Position numbers and translations under genes: made by a program. Source: Strigamia acuminata (Eukaryota > Arthropoda > Chilopoda > Geophilomorpha > Linotaeniidae). Taken from it: DNA of 64,000 bases. Positions 46,501 to 57,803 of the stretch are shown in pieces. How positions within the stretch are numbered: the stretch's first letter is position 1; each line of letters opens with the position of its first letter. The stretch spans positions 1-64,000 of the forward strand of contig CASHSZ010000010.1 in the NCBI GenBank assembly GCA_949358305.1, in the 5' to 3' direction. Under the pieces are notes generated by a model that was not told where the DNA came from, did not search any database, and saw only the letters and a list, made by a program, of their open reading frames with translations.

Positions 46501-49500
46501 ACTAAGGTTTAAACACTATTTCTGAACATTCAGAGACATTGGTCTTGTGGTGTTTGTGCTAAGTCAACTGCGATGTGAAATGAACTCAAAATTTTTTTTT
46601 CAAAATTTATTGCTTGGGTGTTGCTAAAACTTATATTGAAGGCTTCTACTAAGGTTTAAACACTATTTCTGAACATTCAGAGACATTGGACTTGTGGTGT
46701 TTGTGCTAAGTCAACTGTGATGAGATCAAAAGTCTATTCTCCCAAATCATTGGTTGGATGTTTTTAAAACTTACATTGGAGCCTTCTACTAAGGTTTAAA
46801 CACTAATTCTGAACATTCAGAGACATTGGTCTTGTGGTGTTTGTGCTAAGTCAACTGTGATGAGATCAAAAGTCTATTCTCCCAAATCATTGGTTGGATG
46901 TTTCTAAAACTTACATTGGAGCCTTCTACTAAGGTTTAAACACTATTTCTGAACATTCAGAGACATTGGTCTTGTGGTGTTTGTGCTAAGTCAACTGTGA
47001 TGAGATCAAAAGTCTATTCTCCTAAATCAATGGTTGAATGTTTCTAAAACTTACATTGGAGCCTTCTACTAAGGTTTAAACACTATTTCTGAACATTCAG
47101 AGACATTGGACTTGTGGTGTTTGTGCTAAGTCAACTGTGATGAGATCAAAAGTCTATTCTCCCAAATCATTGGTTGGATGTTTCTAAAACTTACATTGGA
47201 GCCTTCTACTAAGGTTTAAACACTATTTCTGAACATTCAGAGACATTGGACTTGTGGTGTTTGTGCTAAGTCAACTGTGATGAGATCAAAAGTCTATTCT
47301 CCCAAATCATTGGTTGGATGTTTCTAAAACTTACATTGGAGCCTTCTACTAAGGTTTAAACACTATTTCTGAACATTCAGAGACATTGGTGTTTGTGCTA
47401 AGTCAACTGCGATCTGAAATGAGCTCAAAATTTTTTTTTCAAAATTTATTGCTTGGGTGTTGCTAAAACTTACATTTAAGGCTTCTACAAAGGTTTAAAC
47501 ACTATTTATAAACATTCAGACACATTGGACTTGTGGTGTTTGTGCTAAGTCAACTGTGATGAGATCAAAAGTCTATTCTCCCAAATCATTGGTTGGATGT
47601 TTTTAAAACTTACATTGGAGCCTTCTACTAAGGTTTAAACACTATTTCTGAACATTCAGAGACATTGGACTTGTGGTGTTTCTGCTAAGTCAACTGTGAT
47701 GAGATCAAAAGTCTATTCTCCCAAATCATTGGTTGGATGTTTCTAAAACTTACATTGGAGCCTTCTACTAAGGTTTAAACACTATTTCTGAACATTCAGA
47801 GACATTGGTCTTGTGGTGTTTGTGCTAAGTCAACTGTGATGAGATCAAAAGTCTATTCTCCCAAATCATTGGTTGGATGTTTCTAAAACTTACATTGGAG
47901 CCTTCTACTAAGGTTTAAACACTATTTCTGAACATTCAGAGACATTGGTCTTGTGGTGTTTGTGCTAAGTCAACTGTGATTAGATCAAAAGTCTATTCTC
48001 CCAAATCATTGGTTGGATGTCTCTAAAACTTACATTGGAGCCTTCTACTAAGGTTTAAACACTATTTCTGAACATTCAGAGACATTGGTCTTGTGGTGTT
48101 TGTGCTAAGTCAACTGTGATGAGATCAAAAGTCTATTCTCCCAAATCATTGGTTGGATGTTTCTAAAATTTACATTGGAGCCTTCTACTAAGGTTTAAAC
48201 ACTATTTCTGAACATTCAGAGACATTGGTCTTGTGGTGTTTGTGCTAAGTCAACTGTGATGAGATCAAAAGTCTATTCTCCTAAATCAATGGTTGAATGT
48301 TTCTAAAACTTACATTGGAGCCTTCTACTAAGGTTTAAACACTATTTCTGAACATTCAGAGACATTGGTCTTGTGGCGTTTGTTCTAAGTCAACTGTGAT
48401 GAGATCAAAAGTCTATTCTCCCAAATCATTGGTTGGATGTTTCTAAAACTTACATTGGAGCCTTCTACTAAGGTTTAAACACTATTTCTGAACATTCAGA
48501 GACATTGGTCTTGTGGTGTTTGTTCTAAGTCAACTGTGATGAGATCAAAAATCTATTCTCCCAAATCATTGGTTGGATGTTTCTAAAACTTACATTGGAG
48601 CCTTCTACTAAGGTTTAAACACTATTTCTGAACATTCAGAGACATTGGTCTTGTGGTGTTTGTGCTAAGTCAACTGTGATGAGATCAAAAGTCTATTCTC
48701 CCAAATCATTGGTTGGATGTTTCTAAAACTTACATTGGAGCCTTCTACTAAGGTTTAAACACTATTTCTGAACATTCAGAGACATTGGTCTTGTGGTGTT
48801 TGTGCTAAGTCAACTGCGATGTGAAATGAACTCAAAATTTTTTTTTCAAAATTTATTGCTTGGGTGTTGCTAAAACTTATATTGAAGGCTTCTACTAAGG
48901 TTTAAACACTATTTCTGAACATTCAGAGACATTGGACTTGTGGTGTTTGTGCTAAGTCAACTGTGATGAGATCAAAAGTCTATTCTCCCAAATCATTGGT
49001 TGGATGTTTCTAAAACTTACATTAGAGCCTTCTACTAAGGTTTAAACACTAATTCTGAACATTCAGAGACATTGGTCTTGTGGTGTTTGTGCTAAGTCAA
49101 CTGTGATGAGATCAAAAGTCTATTCTCCCAAATCATTGGTTGGATGTTTCTAAAACTTACATTGGAGCCTTCTACTAAGGTTTAAACACTATTTCTGAAC
49201 ATTCAGAGACATTGGTCTTGTGGTGTTTGTGCTAAGTCAACTGTGATGAGATCAAAAGTCTATTCTCCCAAATCATTGGTTGGATGTTTCTAAAACTTAC
49301 ATTGGAGCCTTCTACTAAGGTTTAAACACTAATTCTGAACATTCAGAGACATTGGTCTTGTGGTGTTTGTGCTAAGTCAACTGTGATGAGATCAAAAGTC
49401 TATTCTCCCAAATCATTGGTTGGATGTTTCTAAAACTTACATTGGAGCCTTCTACTAAGGTTTAAACACTATTTCTGAACATTCAGAGACATTGGTCTTG

Positions 49501-50204
49501 TGGTGTTTGTGCTAAGTCAACTGTGATGAGATCAAAAGTCTATTCTCCTAAATCAATGGTTGAATGTTTCTAAAACTTACATTGGAGCCTTCTACTAAGG
49601 TTTAAACACTATTTCTGAACATTCAGAGACATTGGACTTGTGGTGTTTGTGCTAAGTCAACTGTGATGAGATCAAAAGTCTATTCTCCCAAATCATTGGT
49701 TGGATGTTTCTAAAACTTACATTGGAGCCTTCTACTAAGGTTTAAACACTATTTCTGAACATTCAGAGACATTGGACTTGTGGTGTTTGTGCTAAGTCAA
49801 CTGTGATGAGATCAAAAGTCTATTCTCCCAAATCATTGGTTGGATGTTTCTAAAACTTACATTGGAGCCTTCTACTAAGGTTTAAACACTATTTCTGAAC
49901 ATTCAGAGACATTGGTGTTTGTGCTAAGTCAACTGCGATCTGAAATGAGCTCAAAATTTTTTTTTCAAAATTTATTGCTTGGGTGTTGCTAAAACTTACA
50001 TTTAAGGCTTCTACAAAGGTTTAAACACTATTTATAAACATTCAGACACATTGGACTTGTGGTGTTTGTGCTAAGTCAACTGTGATGAGATCAAAAGTCT
50101 ATTCTCCCAAATCATTGGTTGGATGTTTTTAAAACTTACATTGGAGCCTTCTACTAAGGTTTAAACACTATTTCTGAACATTCAGAGACATTGGACTTGT
50201 GGTG

Positions 50205-50208
50205 TTTC
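50205..50208. repeat. Target-site duplication TTTC of BEL-B (left copy)
   Basis: TTTC at 50205-50208 recurs at 59429-59432. Joining the flanks restores the satellite text gtgtttctgctaag. Confidence 0.88.
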
Positions 50209-51781
50209 TGTTGCGAGCAAGAACGCAACAAAAAGATCTGGAGATTTCACGTTGTTTATTTTCTGAAAGAGAGAAAAGGCTTTTTAATTTTGTTGTCAAG
50301 TTTGAATAGATTTGCAACTCTTATCTGACATGTCCAGTTGGTTTGCTGCCTTGTTGTCACGATCCTGGAAGTTCAAGGGGGTTGTCACTTCGCTTGCCAC
50401 ACCTGGAATGTTTGGAAGTTGTGTTTTTAGTCTTTTGGCATTGTTTTATGTGTCTTTTTCACTTGTTTGTGTTATTTCTAGTATTTATAAGTTTTCTCCT
50501 GTTTCCAGTTCACTTGTGAGAGAGATAGGCGTGCATCGGCAAGATGGCCGCCATAGCATAAGTGAGCTGGGAAACGGGAGAACTTGAAATAAGCACAATT
50601 GCAGTTTTAGTGCTTGTTTCACTGGTAATTTAATTTATACTAACTTGTATTGGTGTTTAAGGTAGTCCACAGGTGTCTTAGGTCGCTGGATGGACGTTGG
50701 ACATCGTTTGTGAGCGTTTGCGAGCGTCGGGCGTGAGCGCACGCCTTGCGACGCCTCTCGTGGTCGTATGGGTCCTGCAAATGAGTTGAATCGGTCGGGT
50801 TTCAATGTCCAAGCACTGGGAAAGTTGTACTGACCGTTCTAGGACGCAGATCCATCGTTGAGAAGGCCTGTGAGTCGCTCGCGACCTTGTCTGGCTCCAT
50901 TCACGTCATTTTAGCAGTTGCATGGTCGCCATCTTTGATTTGGTGCTGCACTGGTGCCCTGTCATTGTTTCTTTTGGGGTTTTAATGGAACCTGGACATA
51001 GGGAATATTTACTAGTTATTGTTTGTATATTTACCAATATTAGTTGATGTTAATCTAAGCTTTTACTTTTGTTATTGCATGGTTGTTAAGGGGTTAAAAC
51101 TGTGACACGTTGCGCCCTCTTTTGGTGGTGATTGGGTTTGGGCTCAGCATTGTGTTTTGAGTGTAACTAATGTTAGTTTTAGCCTCTGAATTATTTGTTA
51201 AGTTTAAGTGAAGTGCTGTTTGCACAGGTCATACTGTTATCAAGGTGTTAGGTTAAGTTTTGTCTTTATTTATGTTAAGTTTGACATCTGTTGTAGATAT
51301 ACGGAAACCTTGTCGGCACTATTGTTATTATTCAAATCTGTATTGTTTGGTCACTGACATTTATTGTAATCAGGTGACCAGTTGTTAAGAGTAGGTTGCT
51401 AAAGAAGCAACAGTTGTTATCAGTTGTTAAGTATTAAAAACCAGTTGTTATTTCTCCTCCTTCTTTGGATAATTTATTCCTGTGTTTCTTTTACTTCAAC
51501 ATTCATGATGACTTGTGAGTAGAGAGCTTTGCCTGCTCTCCTCCTCCCTGGGAGCACGGAATTTCTACCCAGTAGCTAAAGAGGTTTTGCCAATCACTTC
51601 ATCTAAATGCAGTCAGGCCTAGTTTCATGCAGTCAGGCCTAACCCTTCTTCAAGTTAGGCTTATGCTCAGAGAGAGGATTTCAACTTGTCTCTTCAACCA
51701 CTATACAGTCTCGGGCGGTTTCCAGAGTTTGGTGACCAATTCGCCAGTTTTTTCCTGTGAGATCCAAGGTTGTTTGCTACA
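50209..51781 (+). repeat. 5' LTR of BEL-B, 1573 bp
   Basis: Starts with the inverted repeat TGTTGCG/CGCAACA, as in the LARD-like element. It contains AAGATGGCCGCCATAG (50541-50556) and GCCATCTTTGA (50928-50938). Four copies of CAGTTGTTA lie between about 51379 and 51450. A direct repeat ATGCAGTCAGGCCTA occurs at 51607 and 51627. A 91-codon open frame (50312-50587) recurs in the other LTR and is probably not a gene. Confidence 0.94.
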
Positions 51782-52526
51782 GGGAGCTGTTTTTTGGTAC
51801 CGTGATTCCAGGATTTCATGCGCGTGTGTACAGCGCGCATGAAAAAGAGGTCATTCGGACGTTCAGCAAGTGATTCAAGTGGTTTGGTGCGTGCCAGTTG
51901 GTTTGTTTGTACGGCTGGTTCCGTGAGCGACCGGCATCAAGTGCGCACGCCAGAGAGTCACGTGAGAGCGGCCATTGACGTCCTGAGTCTGCCAAGTCAA
52001 ACACAACGCAATGTGCAAGTTGAACAGTTACAGCCTGAAAGAAGAAGAACAGTTTTAGATTTTAAAGTGGTTTTTTGGTGGGCTGTTTTTTGGGTTTTTT
52101 GATGTGTCCCTTCTGGGGGGAGGGGAAGTGTGCATTTTCGTGTTTAAGTTAAAGTTTAAGTTTTTTCTCCACTATAACTGCTTAGGCAGGGGAGATTTAG
52201 ATAGCCTAGTAGTTAAAAGAGTCTGCTTGACAGCTTAGAGTTTTTGGGTGTTGCATCACTCAAATCCTTAGGAGTTTAGAGAGTTTAGCAGTTAACAGGA
52301 ATTAGTCTACTATAGGAATTAGAGACTGGGTGTTGCGCCACTCAGATCTTTAGTAGCATAGAGTTTACAGTGAGTCTGTCTGTATATCATTCAGATCACT
52401 AGCGGTTTAGTTGAGCAGTTAGTGTATTTGGTCATTGTTTGTCCAAATATCACCTGTGTTTAGAGTTGTGTGTCTTTGGTTTTTGACTGACTGATTGTCT
52501 TCACTTTCTGCCATTCCAGGTTTGAC
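51782..52526 (+). other. 5' leader of BEL-B with primer site and a likely 3' splice site
   Basis: The leader includes three degenerate copies of a unit like cactcagatctttag (about 52256, 52340 and 52390) separated by GTTAACAG-type text. Just before the ORF, TGACTGACTGAT and a pyrimidine-rich run end in CCATTCCAG at 52511-52519, eight bases before the ATG, and look like a branch point and acceptor. A GTGAGT near 52372 could be a donor. Splicing is inference only. Confidence 0.5.
51795..51816 (+). promoter_or_regulatory. Primer binding site of BEL-B, tRNA-His-like
   Basis: The site starts TGGTACCGTGATTCC and continues AGGATTT, 13 bases after the LTR. Compared with the tRNA-His complement it has small indels. 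It aligns with the BEL-A and LARD sites, so a shared primer is likely but not proven. Confidence 0.45.
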
Positions 52527-55500
52527 ATGGCTACAGGAGGTGGATCAAGGTCAGGTTCAGGGAGAACAACGCCAACAACGGTTGAGCAACAACCGCCGGA
52601 AGAAATGGACGTGTTGTCTGGGAGGTTCACGACTTTGGGGATCTCTTTGGACGCGCTTTTGAGAAGGTCCTTGACACTAAAAGATACCGGCGAGCTGGAA
52701 GCTGTAGAAATGGCTGCAGATGAACAGATGATGAGAATGATAAACGACCTGAACACGATGCAGCCCAACCTGACAAGAGATCAGTACTTGGCAAATCTAA
52801 GGGAAATCGAAGAGTTAGAGACATCGATTTCGGTTCTTAAGCACAGAACCCGAATGTCAAAGAAGTTCGTGACGCATTGGTCAGCAAATCCAGCAAATGC
52901 TTCAGCGTTGACGACCAGTACGTCTCAGAGTTCGATTTTGAACCAGACCTTGTCGCAATCGACAAGAAGGCATAATAATGCAAAGCTTCCTAAGTTGGAA
53001 ATGCGGAAATTCAATGGAGATGTGACGACATTTCGTCCCTTCCTAAGCAGCTTTGATTCTGCTGTTCACAGCAACCCTGATTTATCAGAAATTGAGAAGT
53101 TGCAATACTTGCAGTCGCTGTGCACGGGAGAAGCTGCCATGCTGATCTCTGCATTCCCTTTAGTGGACGGTAATTACAATTTGGCAAGAGAAGAGTTGGA
53201 ACGTTCCTACGGGGACGATGAAGCCCAGAGAGTGGCATTGGTCAAGTCCATAAGGGATATGAGACAGGTTACGGAATTGCATCCGGTCAAAGCTGTCCGT
53301 ACACAGTTGACCAAGGTGTCCACTGCTATCCGCTTGCTGGAGCAGTTGAGCGTTCCAGTACAGACTGCTGGTCTGCTTCTGGCACCCGACGTGCTGAGGA
53401 AATTTCCACCTGCCATGGTGATGAGGTTTTACCAGCAGCAAGGGGCTAAGACCTCAAATTTAGTGACAATCTTGAATTTTTTTGCGGCTGAAGTTCAGCT
53501 CTTGGAGCAGATGGAAGATGTCATGGGGGCAGGAGGTCTTGCAACTAAAAAAGACAAGTCTGGAAGTTCCGACAAGGATAAGGATCAACGCAAGGGCACG
53601 ATGTCCACCTGCGCCACGTCCAAAAAAGCCAAAGAGTCTTTTAGCCCAAAGCTGATCGTGGGAAGCGCAATTTGCATTTTTTGCAAAGAAGGTCATGCTA
53701 ACACTTTCTGTAGGAAGGAAATGAGCGTGGCAGAGAAGACCACGATCATTCAACAGAACCGACTTTGCTTCAATTGCCTGCAAGAAGGACACAGGGCAAT
53801 GCGGTGCCAGGTTAAAACCAGCTGTAGGACTTGCGGCGGACGACATCATTCGTCCATCTGCAGGAAATTGAACACAGGAAGTGGAGGTGGGATAGAGAAG
53901 CCCAAGGACGTGAGCGCGAACGTTTCCTTGGCGATCTCCTCAACACTTCAGTTGATGATATTCACAGCGGAGTTAAAAACAAAGTCTGGAGGTTCGCACA
54001 CGATACGTGGCATGTTAGATCCGGGCAGCCATCGGTCCTACATTTTAAAGAGTGTAGCCGACCGGATACGGTTGAAGAGTTGCGGGTCAATCGAAGCCAC
54101 AGCCCAACGCCTCAATGAAGAGGATAATGCTGGATCGACGTCTTACGACGTTTACAAGCTACTCCTTCAGTCTAGACACGGAGCCAGAGAGCTCAAGGTG
54201 ACAGCTTTAAGTGCAAGAAGCCTACCGCATGTGTATGGGATAGCCAGCCCTGATACCATTCAGAAAGTTAAAGATTTGGGGTTCGAATTGGCTGAGGACT
54301 TACCTTCGACTGCAGGCAATGTTGATATCTTGCTTGGAGTTGATGTTTGGTGGGAAATCTGCCTTGACGGACGAAAGCGATTGGATAACCGCTTGGGTTT
54401 GGTCAATACCATTTTTGGGTGGGTGTTGTCAGGAGCCGCTGGGTCGACAGATGTCTTCTCCGAGAGCTCGCGTGACGTTTCTTGCTGCAACACCTGTGAG
54501 ATTAAGACTGACCGTGACTTGGAAAAGCTTTGGAGTTTGGAGGCTGTTGGAATTACCGCTGGCGAACGCGATTCAGATTTTGTTCGAGATCGCTTTGAGA
54601 AGTCGCACAAGCGAATGGATGATGGTCGCTACCAAGTTTGCTTGCCCTTTAACGATAAGATCGGGGCTTTGGAGTCAAACTGGGAGTTGGCTCTGAATCA
54701 ACTATCACATACGCTTAGGCGAATTGATAGTAACAGCGACCACAAGGAACGTTATAACAAAGCCATGTGGGACTACGTCAAGGAAGAGCACGCGGAAGTA
54801 GTACCTCTTGCAGAGAGATACAAGAAAACTGGAGTTTATGTTATTCCGCACCATCCAGTGATCAAGGAGGACCGGGAAACGACCAAGTTCCGTGTCGTTT
54901 TCAACGCGTCGTCGGCGAAGAAGGGGCTACCTTCGCTGAACGACTGTCTGTATCCTGGCCCTTCTTTAAATCCGGATATTGTCCCAGTTATGATCCGTTT
55001 TCGCCTTTTTTGTGTAGTGGCGATAGCAGACATCAAGCAGGCTTTCCTGCAAGTGCTGATTAATCCTGACCACTGCGATTTTTTGCGGTTCCTTTGGGTC
55101 TCAGAAGAATATTTCCAAGAAGGATATTCTTGGCAGAATTTGTGGGATCACCTGGTCGTTTTAAGAATGATAGTCGTCCCTTTCGGGGTGAATTCTTCGC
55201 CATTCTTGTTGTGCGCTGTCATCCGCGCGCAAGGGCGATTGTATTTGGTGCTTTTCCCCAAAGAGGCAGACGCCCTCGATAAGGGCATCTACATGGACGA
55301 CTTGACGTCCGGGGCCGATGGAACCCAAGAGACAGTTACGCACTGTGTCAATTTACGCAGGATCCTTGACGAGGGAAAGATGCCTCTCGTCAAGTGGGCA
55401 TCATCAAAGGCAGATGTCTTTGACGCACTCAAAGACAAGGATTTCCACATGCGTGCAGACAAGTTTGAAGATCTAGGAGTTGTCAAGATGCTGGGCATCC

Positions 55501-57803
55501 TTTGGAGCGTCCAAGATGATACGCTAATGTTCAGGATCCCAACCGGTGTTGAGATTCCCCAGTCAAGGAGGGGCATTCTGTCATTATTGGCATCAGTCTT
55601 CGACCCCTTGGGGTTGATAGCTCCAGTCATTTTGCGGATGAAGCTACTTTTACAGAGTATGTGGGGTCGCGACATCAAATGGGATGACATAATCTCAGAA
55701 GAGAACCGAGAGATAGTGGTCAAATGGTACGCCGATCTTCAGCGCCTCACCGAAGCCCGGGTGAAGCGTTGGATGGGGACGTACTCGGGCCAAGAAATGG
55801 ACATTGACGTCTTTTGCGACGCAAGTCCACAGGCGTACGGGTGCGCAATCTACGTTCGAGCTGCGTCAGGCGCGACCCAACTGCTCTTGAGCAAAAGCAG
55901 AATTGCCCCCACCACCAAGTTGACTTTGCCACGCCTAGAATTGACCGCAACTGTTGTTGGAGTCCGGATGGTGGAGTACATCCTAGAGGATTTCCTACCA
56001 GGTTATCCAGTTGGGAAGATAAGGTATTACTCGGACTCAATGGTTGCGCTCGGGTGGTTGAAGTCTGATAAGAACAGGTGGAAGCCATATGTCTCCAACA
56101 GAGTGGCAGAAGTTCTTGAAAAGTCAAGTCCGAGTCAGTGGGCATACGTCCCGACGGACAGGAATCCAGCGGACGTATTGACACGCCCATGCGAGGCAAA
56201 GAACCTTTTGGCCAACCGTCTCTGGTGGGACGGGCCCGGTCAGTTGGAAGACCTCGCGGACGAACCTGAGGACGTTGACCTCCCAATGGAAGAGGCAAAA
56301 AAGGAAAAGGTAGCTTTGGTTGCGTCAGATGGAGAAGCGCATATGTGCGAGGTTTTCAAGCGATTTAGTAGTTTTAATCGCCTCGTGCGAGTTTTCGCGC
56401 TCATGCGGCGCTGGCTTCCTTTTTTCGCCCGCGGGAGGGACCTCGAGGTTCTCGAGATAGAAGTTGCCGAAGAAAGAGTCATCCGCTTGGCCCAGGTCTT
56501 GAGTTTTCCAGACGAAAGACAAGCCGCAATGTTGAAAGAGAAAGTGGCAAAGGGCTCTATCCTGAAAAATTTCGACGTTTTTCTGGATGAGAGAGATTTA
56601 CTAAGACTAAGGAGCCGTCTAGGGAAGTCAGCGCTTCCCTTCGACGAGGCATTTCCCATCATTTTGCACCCGGATAGTTGGGTAACAAGACTAATCATCA
56701 AGAAGGTCCACTTACAGCTCCTGCATGGTGAGCTGAGTGAGACGTTTTACCGGTTGAGAGACAAGTATTGGATTGTAAGAGGACGCCGAACGGTCAAGGC
56801 TGTGATCCGGAGTTGCTTGGTCTGCAAACGAGAGCGGTTGGAACGCAATAACCCAGCCACTGGTGACCCTCCTATGGAGCGCGTCACGCCGGCAGCCCCG
56901 TTCCAGCATACAGGAATTGACCACCTCGGCCCTCTCACAGTCAAGCATAAGGAGAAAGGAAGAAAAGTCTATATTCTGTTGTTTACCTGCCTAGTAACAC
57001 GAGCGATCCATTTGGAAGTCTCTGAGAACCTTTCGGTGGAAAAGTTCCTTCTGGCCTTCCGTCGTTTCGGCGCCAGATTTGGGTACCCGGCGAAAGTGTT
57101 CTCCGACAACTCCAAAACTTTCGAGCGAGGAAGCCAGGAGATACAGTCGTGGGGTAAATTGCTGACCAAGGATGGGATCCGGACGTTCCTTTCGGAGAAG
57201 AGAGTGGTTTGGTCGTTCATCCCACCATTGTCACCTTGGGCTGGAGGAGCCTGGGAGAGACTTGTGCGTTCGGTAAAAGATAAACTACGTAAGATGCTGC
57301 TGCGTAGGACTGTAGACTTGGAGACGCTTCAGACGCTAGCCGTCGAGATAAGCTCCGTGCTTAACTCAAGGCCCCTGTCTTACGTGCATGAGGAGGTTGA
57401 CGGCGGGAGAATTCTCAGCCCTGAGAACTTTCTCACTGGAGGAATGCCCAAGTGGGTTATCAACCGTCCACTGCACGCGATACAGAAGAAAGACCTACGG
57501 AGATTGGATAGAAAAAGACGACTTTTCGTTTGGGAGTTCTGGCGGATTTGGCGCGAGAGTTACCTGAAACAGCTAAGAAATTTTCATGAAGTCAAGGGTG
57601 ACTCCCGTTTCAAGAATCCGGAAGTCGACCAGATAGTATTGTTGGAAAAGGTCGGCTGCAATCCGTACTTCTGGCTGCTGGCACGGGTCATCGAGGTCCT
57701 ACCAGGTGAAGATGGTTTTGTGCGCGTCGTGAGAGTGGTTACAGCCAATGGAAAGGAATATCGACGCTCGGTCAAACACGTAAGGGCTTTGGAGCTGGAC
57801 TAG
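52527..57803 (+). CDS. gag-pol: BEL/Pao Gag-Pol polyprotein (BEL-B), 1758 aa, intact
   Basis: The same architecture as BEL-A: DUF1759-type Gag (about 140-330); zinc knuckles from C414; protease D498 in DPGS; RT with YMDD at 922-925; RNase H from D1098; integrase H2C2 motif, then D1465, D1527, E1577. The frame is open from an ATG at 52527 to a stop 52 bases before the 3' LTR. Length is normal. The ATG is the first in frame and follows a probable splice acceptor by eight bases. Codon use is richer in G/C at third positions than BEL-A, implying a different history. No env-like ORF follows. Active-site residues are all present, so the enzyme set looks functional. Confidence 0.95.
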   Translation: MATGGGSRSGSGRTTPTTVEQQPPEEMDVLSGRFTTLGISLDALLRRSLTLKDTGELEAVEMAADEQMMRMINDLNTMQPNLTRDQYLANLREIEELETSISVLKHRTRMSKKFVTHWSANPANASALTTSTSQSSILNQTLSQSTRRHNNAKLPKLEMRKFNGDVTTFRPFLSSFDSAVHSNPDLSEIEKLQYLQSLCTGEAAMLISAFPLVDGNYNLAREELERSYGDDEAQRVALVKSIRDMRQVTELHPVKAVRTQLTKVSTAIRLLEQLSVPVQTAGLLLAPDVLRKFPPAMVMRFYQQQGAKTSNLVTILNFFAAEVQLLEQMEDVMGAGGLATKKDKSGSSDKDKDQRKGTMSTCATSKKAKESFSPKLIVGSAICIFCKEGHANTFCRKEMSVAEKTTIIQQNRLCFNCLQEGHRAMRCQVKTSCRTCGGRHHSSICRKLNTGSGGGIEKPKDVSANVSLAISSTLQLMIFTAELKTKSGGSHTIRGMLDPGSHRSYILKSVADRIRLKSCGSIEATAQRLNEEDNAGSTSYDVYKLLLQSRHGARELKVTALSARSLPHVYGIASPDTIQKVKDLGFELAEDLPSTAGNVDILLGVDVWWEICLDGRKRLDNRLGLVNTIFGWVLSGAAGSTDVFSESSRDVSCCNTCEIKTDRDLEKLWSLEAVGITAGERDSDFVRDRFEKSHKRMDDGRYQVCLPFNDKIGALESNWELALNQLSHTLRRIDSNSDHKERYNKAMWDYVKEEHAEVVPLAERYKKTGVYVIPHHPVIKEDRETTKFRVVFNASSAKKGLPSLNDCLYPGPSLNPDIVPVMIRFRLFCVVAIADIKQAFLQVLINPDHCDFLRFLWVSEEYFQEGYSWQNLWDHLVVLRMIVVPFGVNSSPFLLCAVIRAQGRLYLVLFPKEADALDKGIYMDDLTSGADGTQETVTHCVNLRRILDEGKMPLVKWASSKADVFDALKDKDFHMRADKFEDLGVVKMLGILWSVQDDTLMFRIPTGVEIPQSRRGILSLLASVFDPLGLIAPVILRMKLLLQSMWGRDIKWDDIISEENREIVVKWYADLQRLTEARVKRWMGTYSGQEMDIDVFCDASPQAYGCAIYVRAASGATQLLLSKSRIAPTTKLTLPRLELTATVVGVRMVEYILEDFLPGYPVGKIRYYSDSMVALGWLKSDKNRWKPYVSNRVAEVLEKSSPSQWAYVPTDRNPADVLTRPCEAKNLLANRLWWDGPGQLEDLADEPEDVDLPMEEAKKEKVALVASDGEAHMCEVFKRFSSFNRLVRVFALMRRWLPFFARGRDLEVLEIEVAEERVIRLAQVLSFPDERQAAMLKEKVAKGSILKNFDVFLDERDLLRLRSRLGKSALPFDEAFPIILHPDSWVTRLIIKKVHLQLLHGELSETFYRLRDKYWIVRGRRTVKAVIRSCLVCKRERLERNNPATGDPPMERVTPAAPFQHTGIDHLGPLTVKHKEKGRKVYILLFTCLVTRAIHLEVSENLSVEKFLLAFRRFGARFGYPAKVFSDNSKTFERGSQEIQSWGKLLTKDGIRTFLSEKRVVWSFIPPLSPWAGGAWERLVRSVKDKLRKMLLRRTVDLETLQTLAVEISSVLNSRPLSYVHEEVDGGRILSPENFLTGGMPKWVINRPLHAIQKKDLRRLDRKRRLFVWEFWRIWRESYLKQLRNFHEVKGDSRFKNPEVDQIVLLEKVGCNPYFWLLARVIEVLPGEDGFVRVVRVVTANGKEYRRSVKHVRALELD

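Larger units (their letters stand above)
38545..50208. repeat. 140-bp satellite array, block 3 (about 83 monomers) with higher-order structure
   Basis: An uninterrupted run of 140-bp monomers. V2 variants (cgatctg) occur at 39124, 44037, 47410 and 49936. V1 variants (cgatgtg) occur near 39831, 41658, 44742, 46571 and 48817. V1 monomers are 7 bp longer; V2 combines a 7-bp gain with an 8-bp loss just upstream. Marker spacing equals whole numbers of 140 bp after these corrections. No ORF of interest. Confidence 0.97.

Noticed and set aside
50312-50587. 91-codon frame with a hydrophobic stretch in the BEL-B LTR (also 57959-58234)
   Set aside because: It duplicates because it lies in both LTRs; its first codon is not ATG and no family is recognised.
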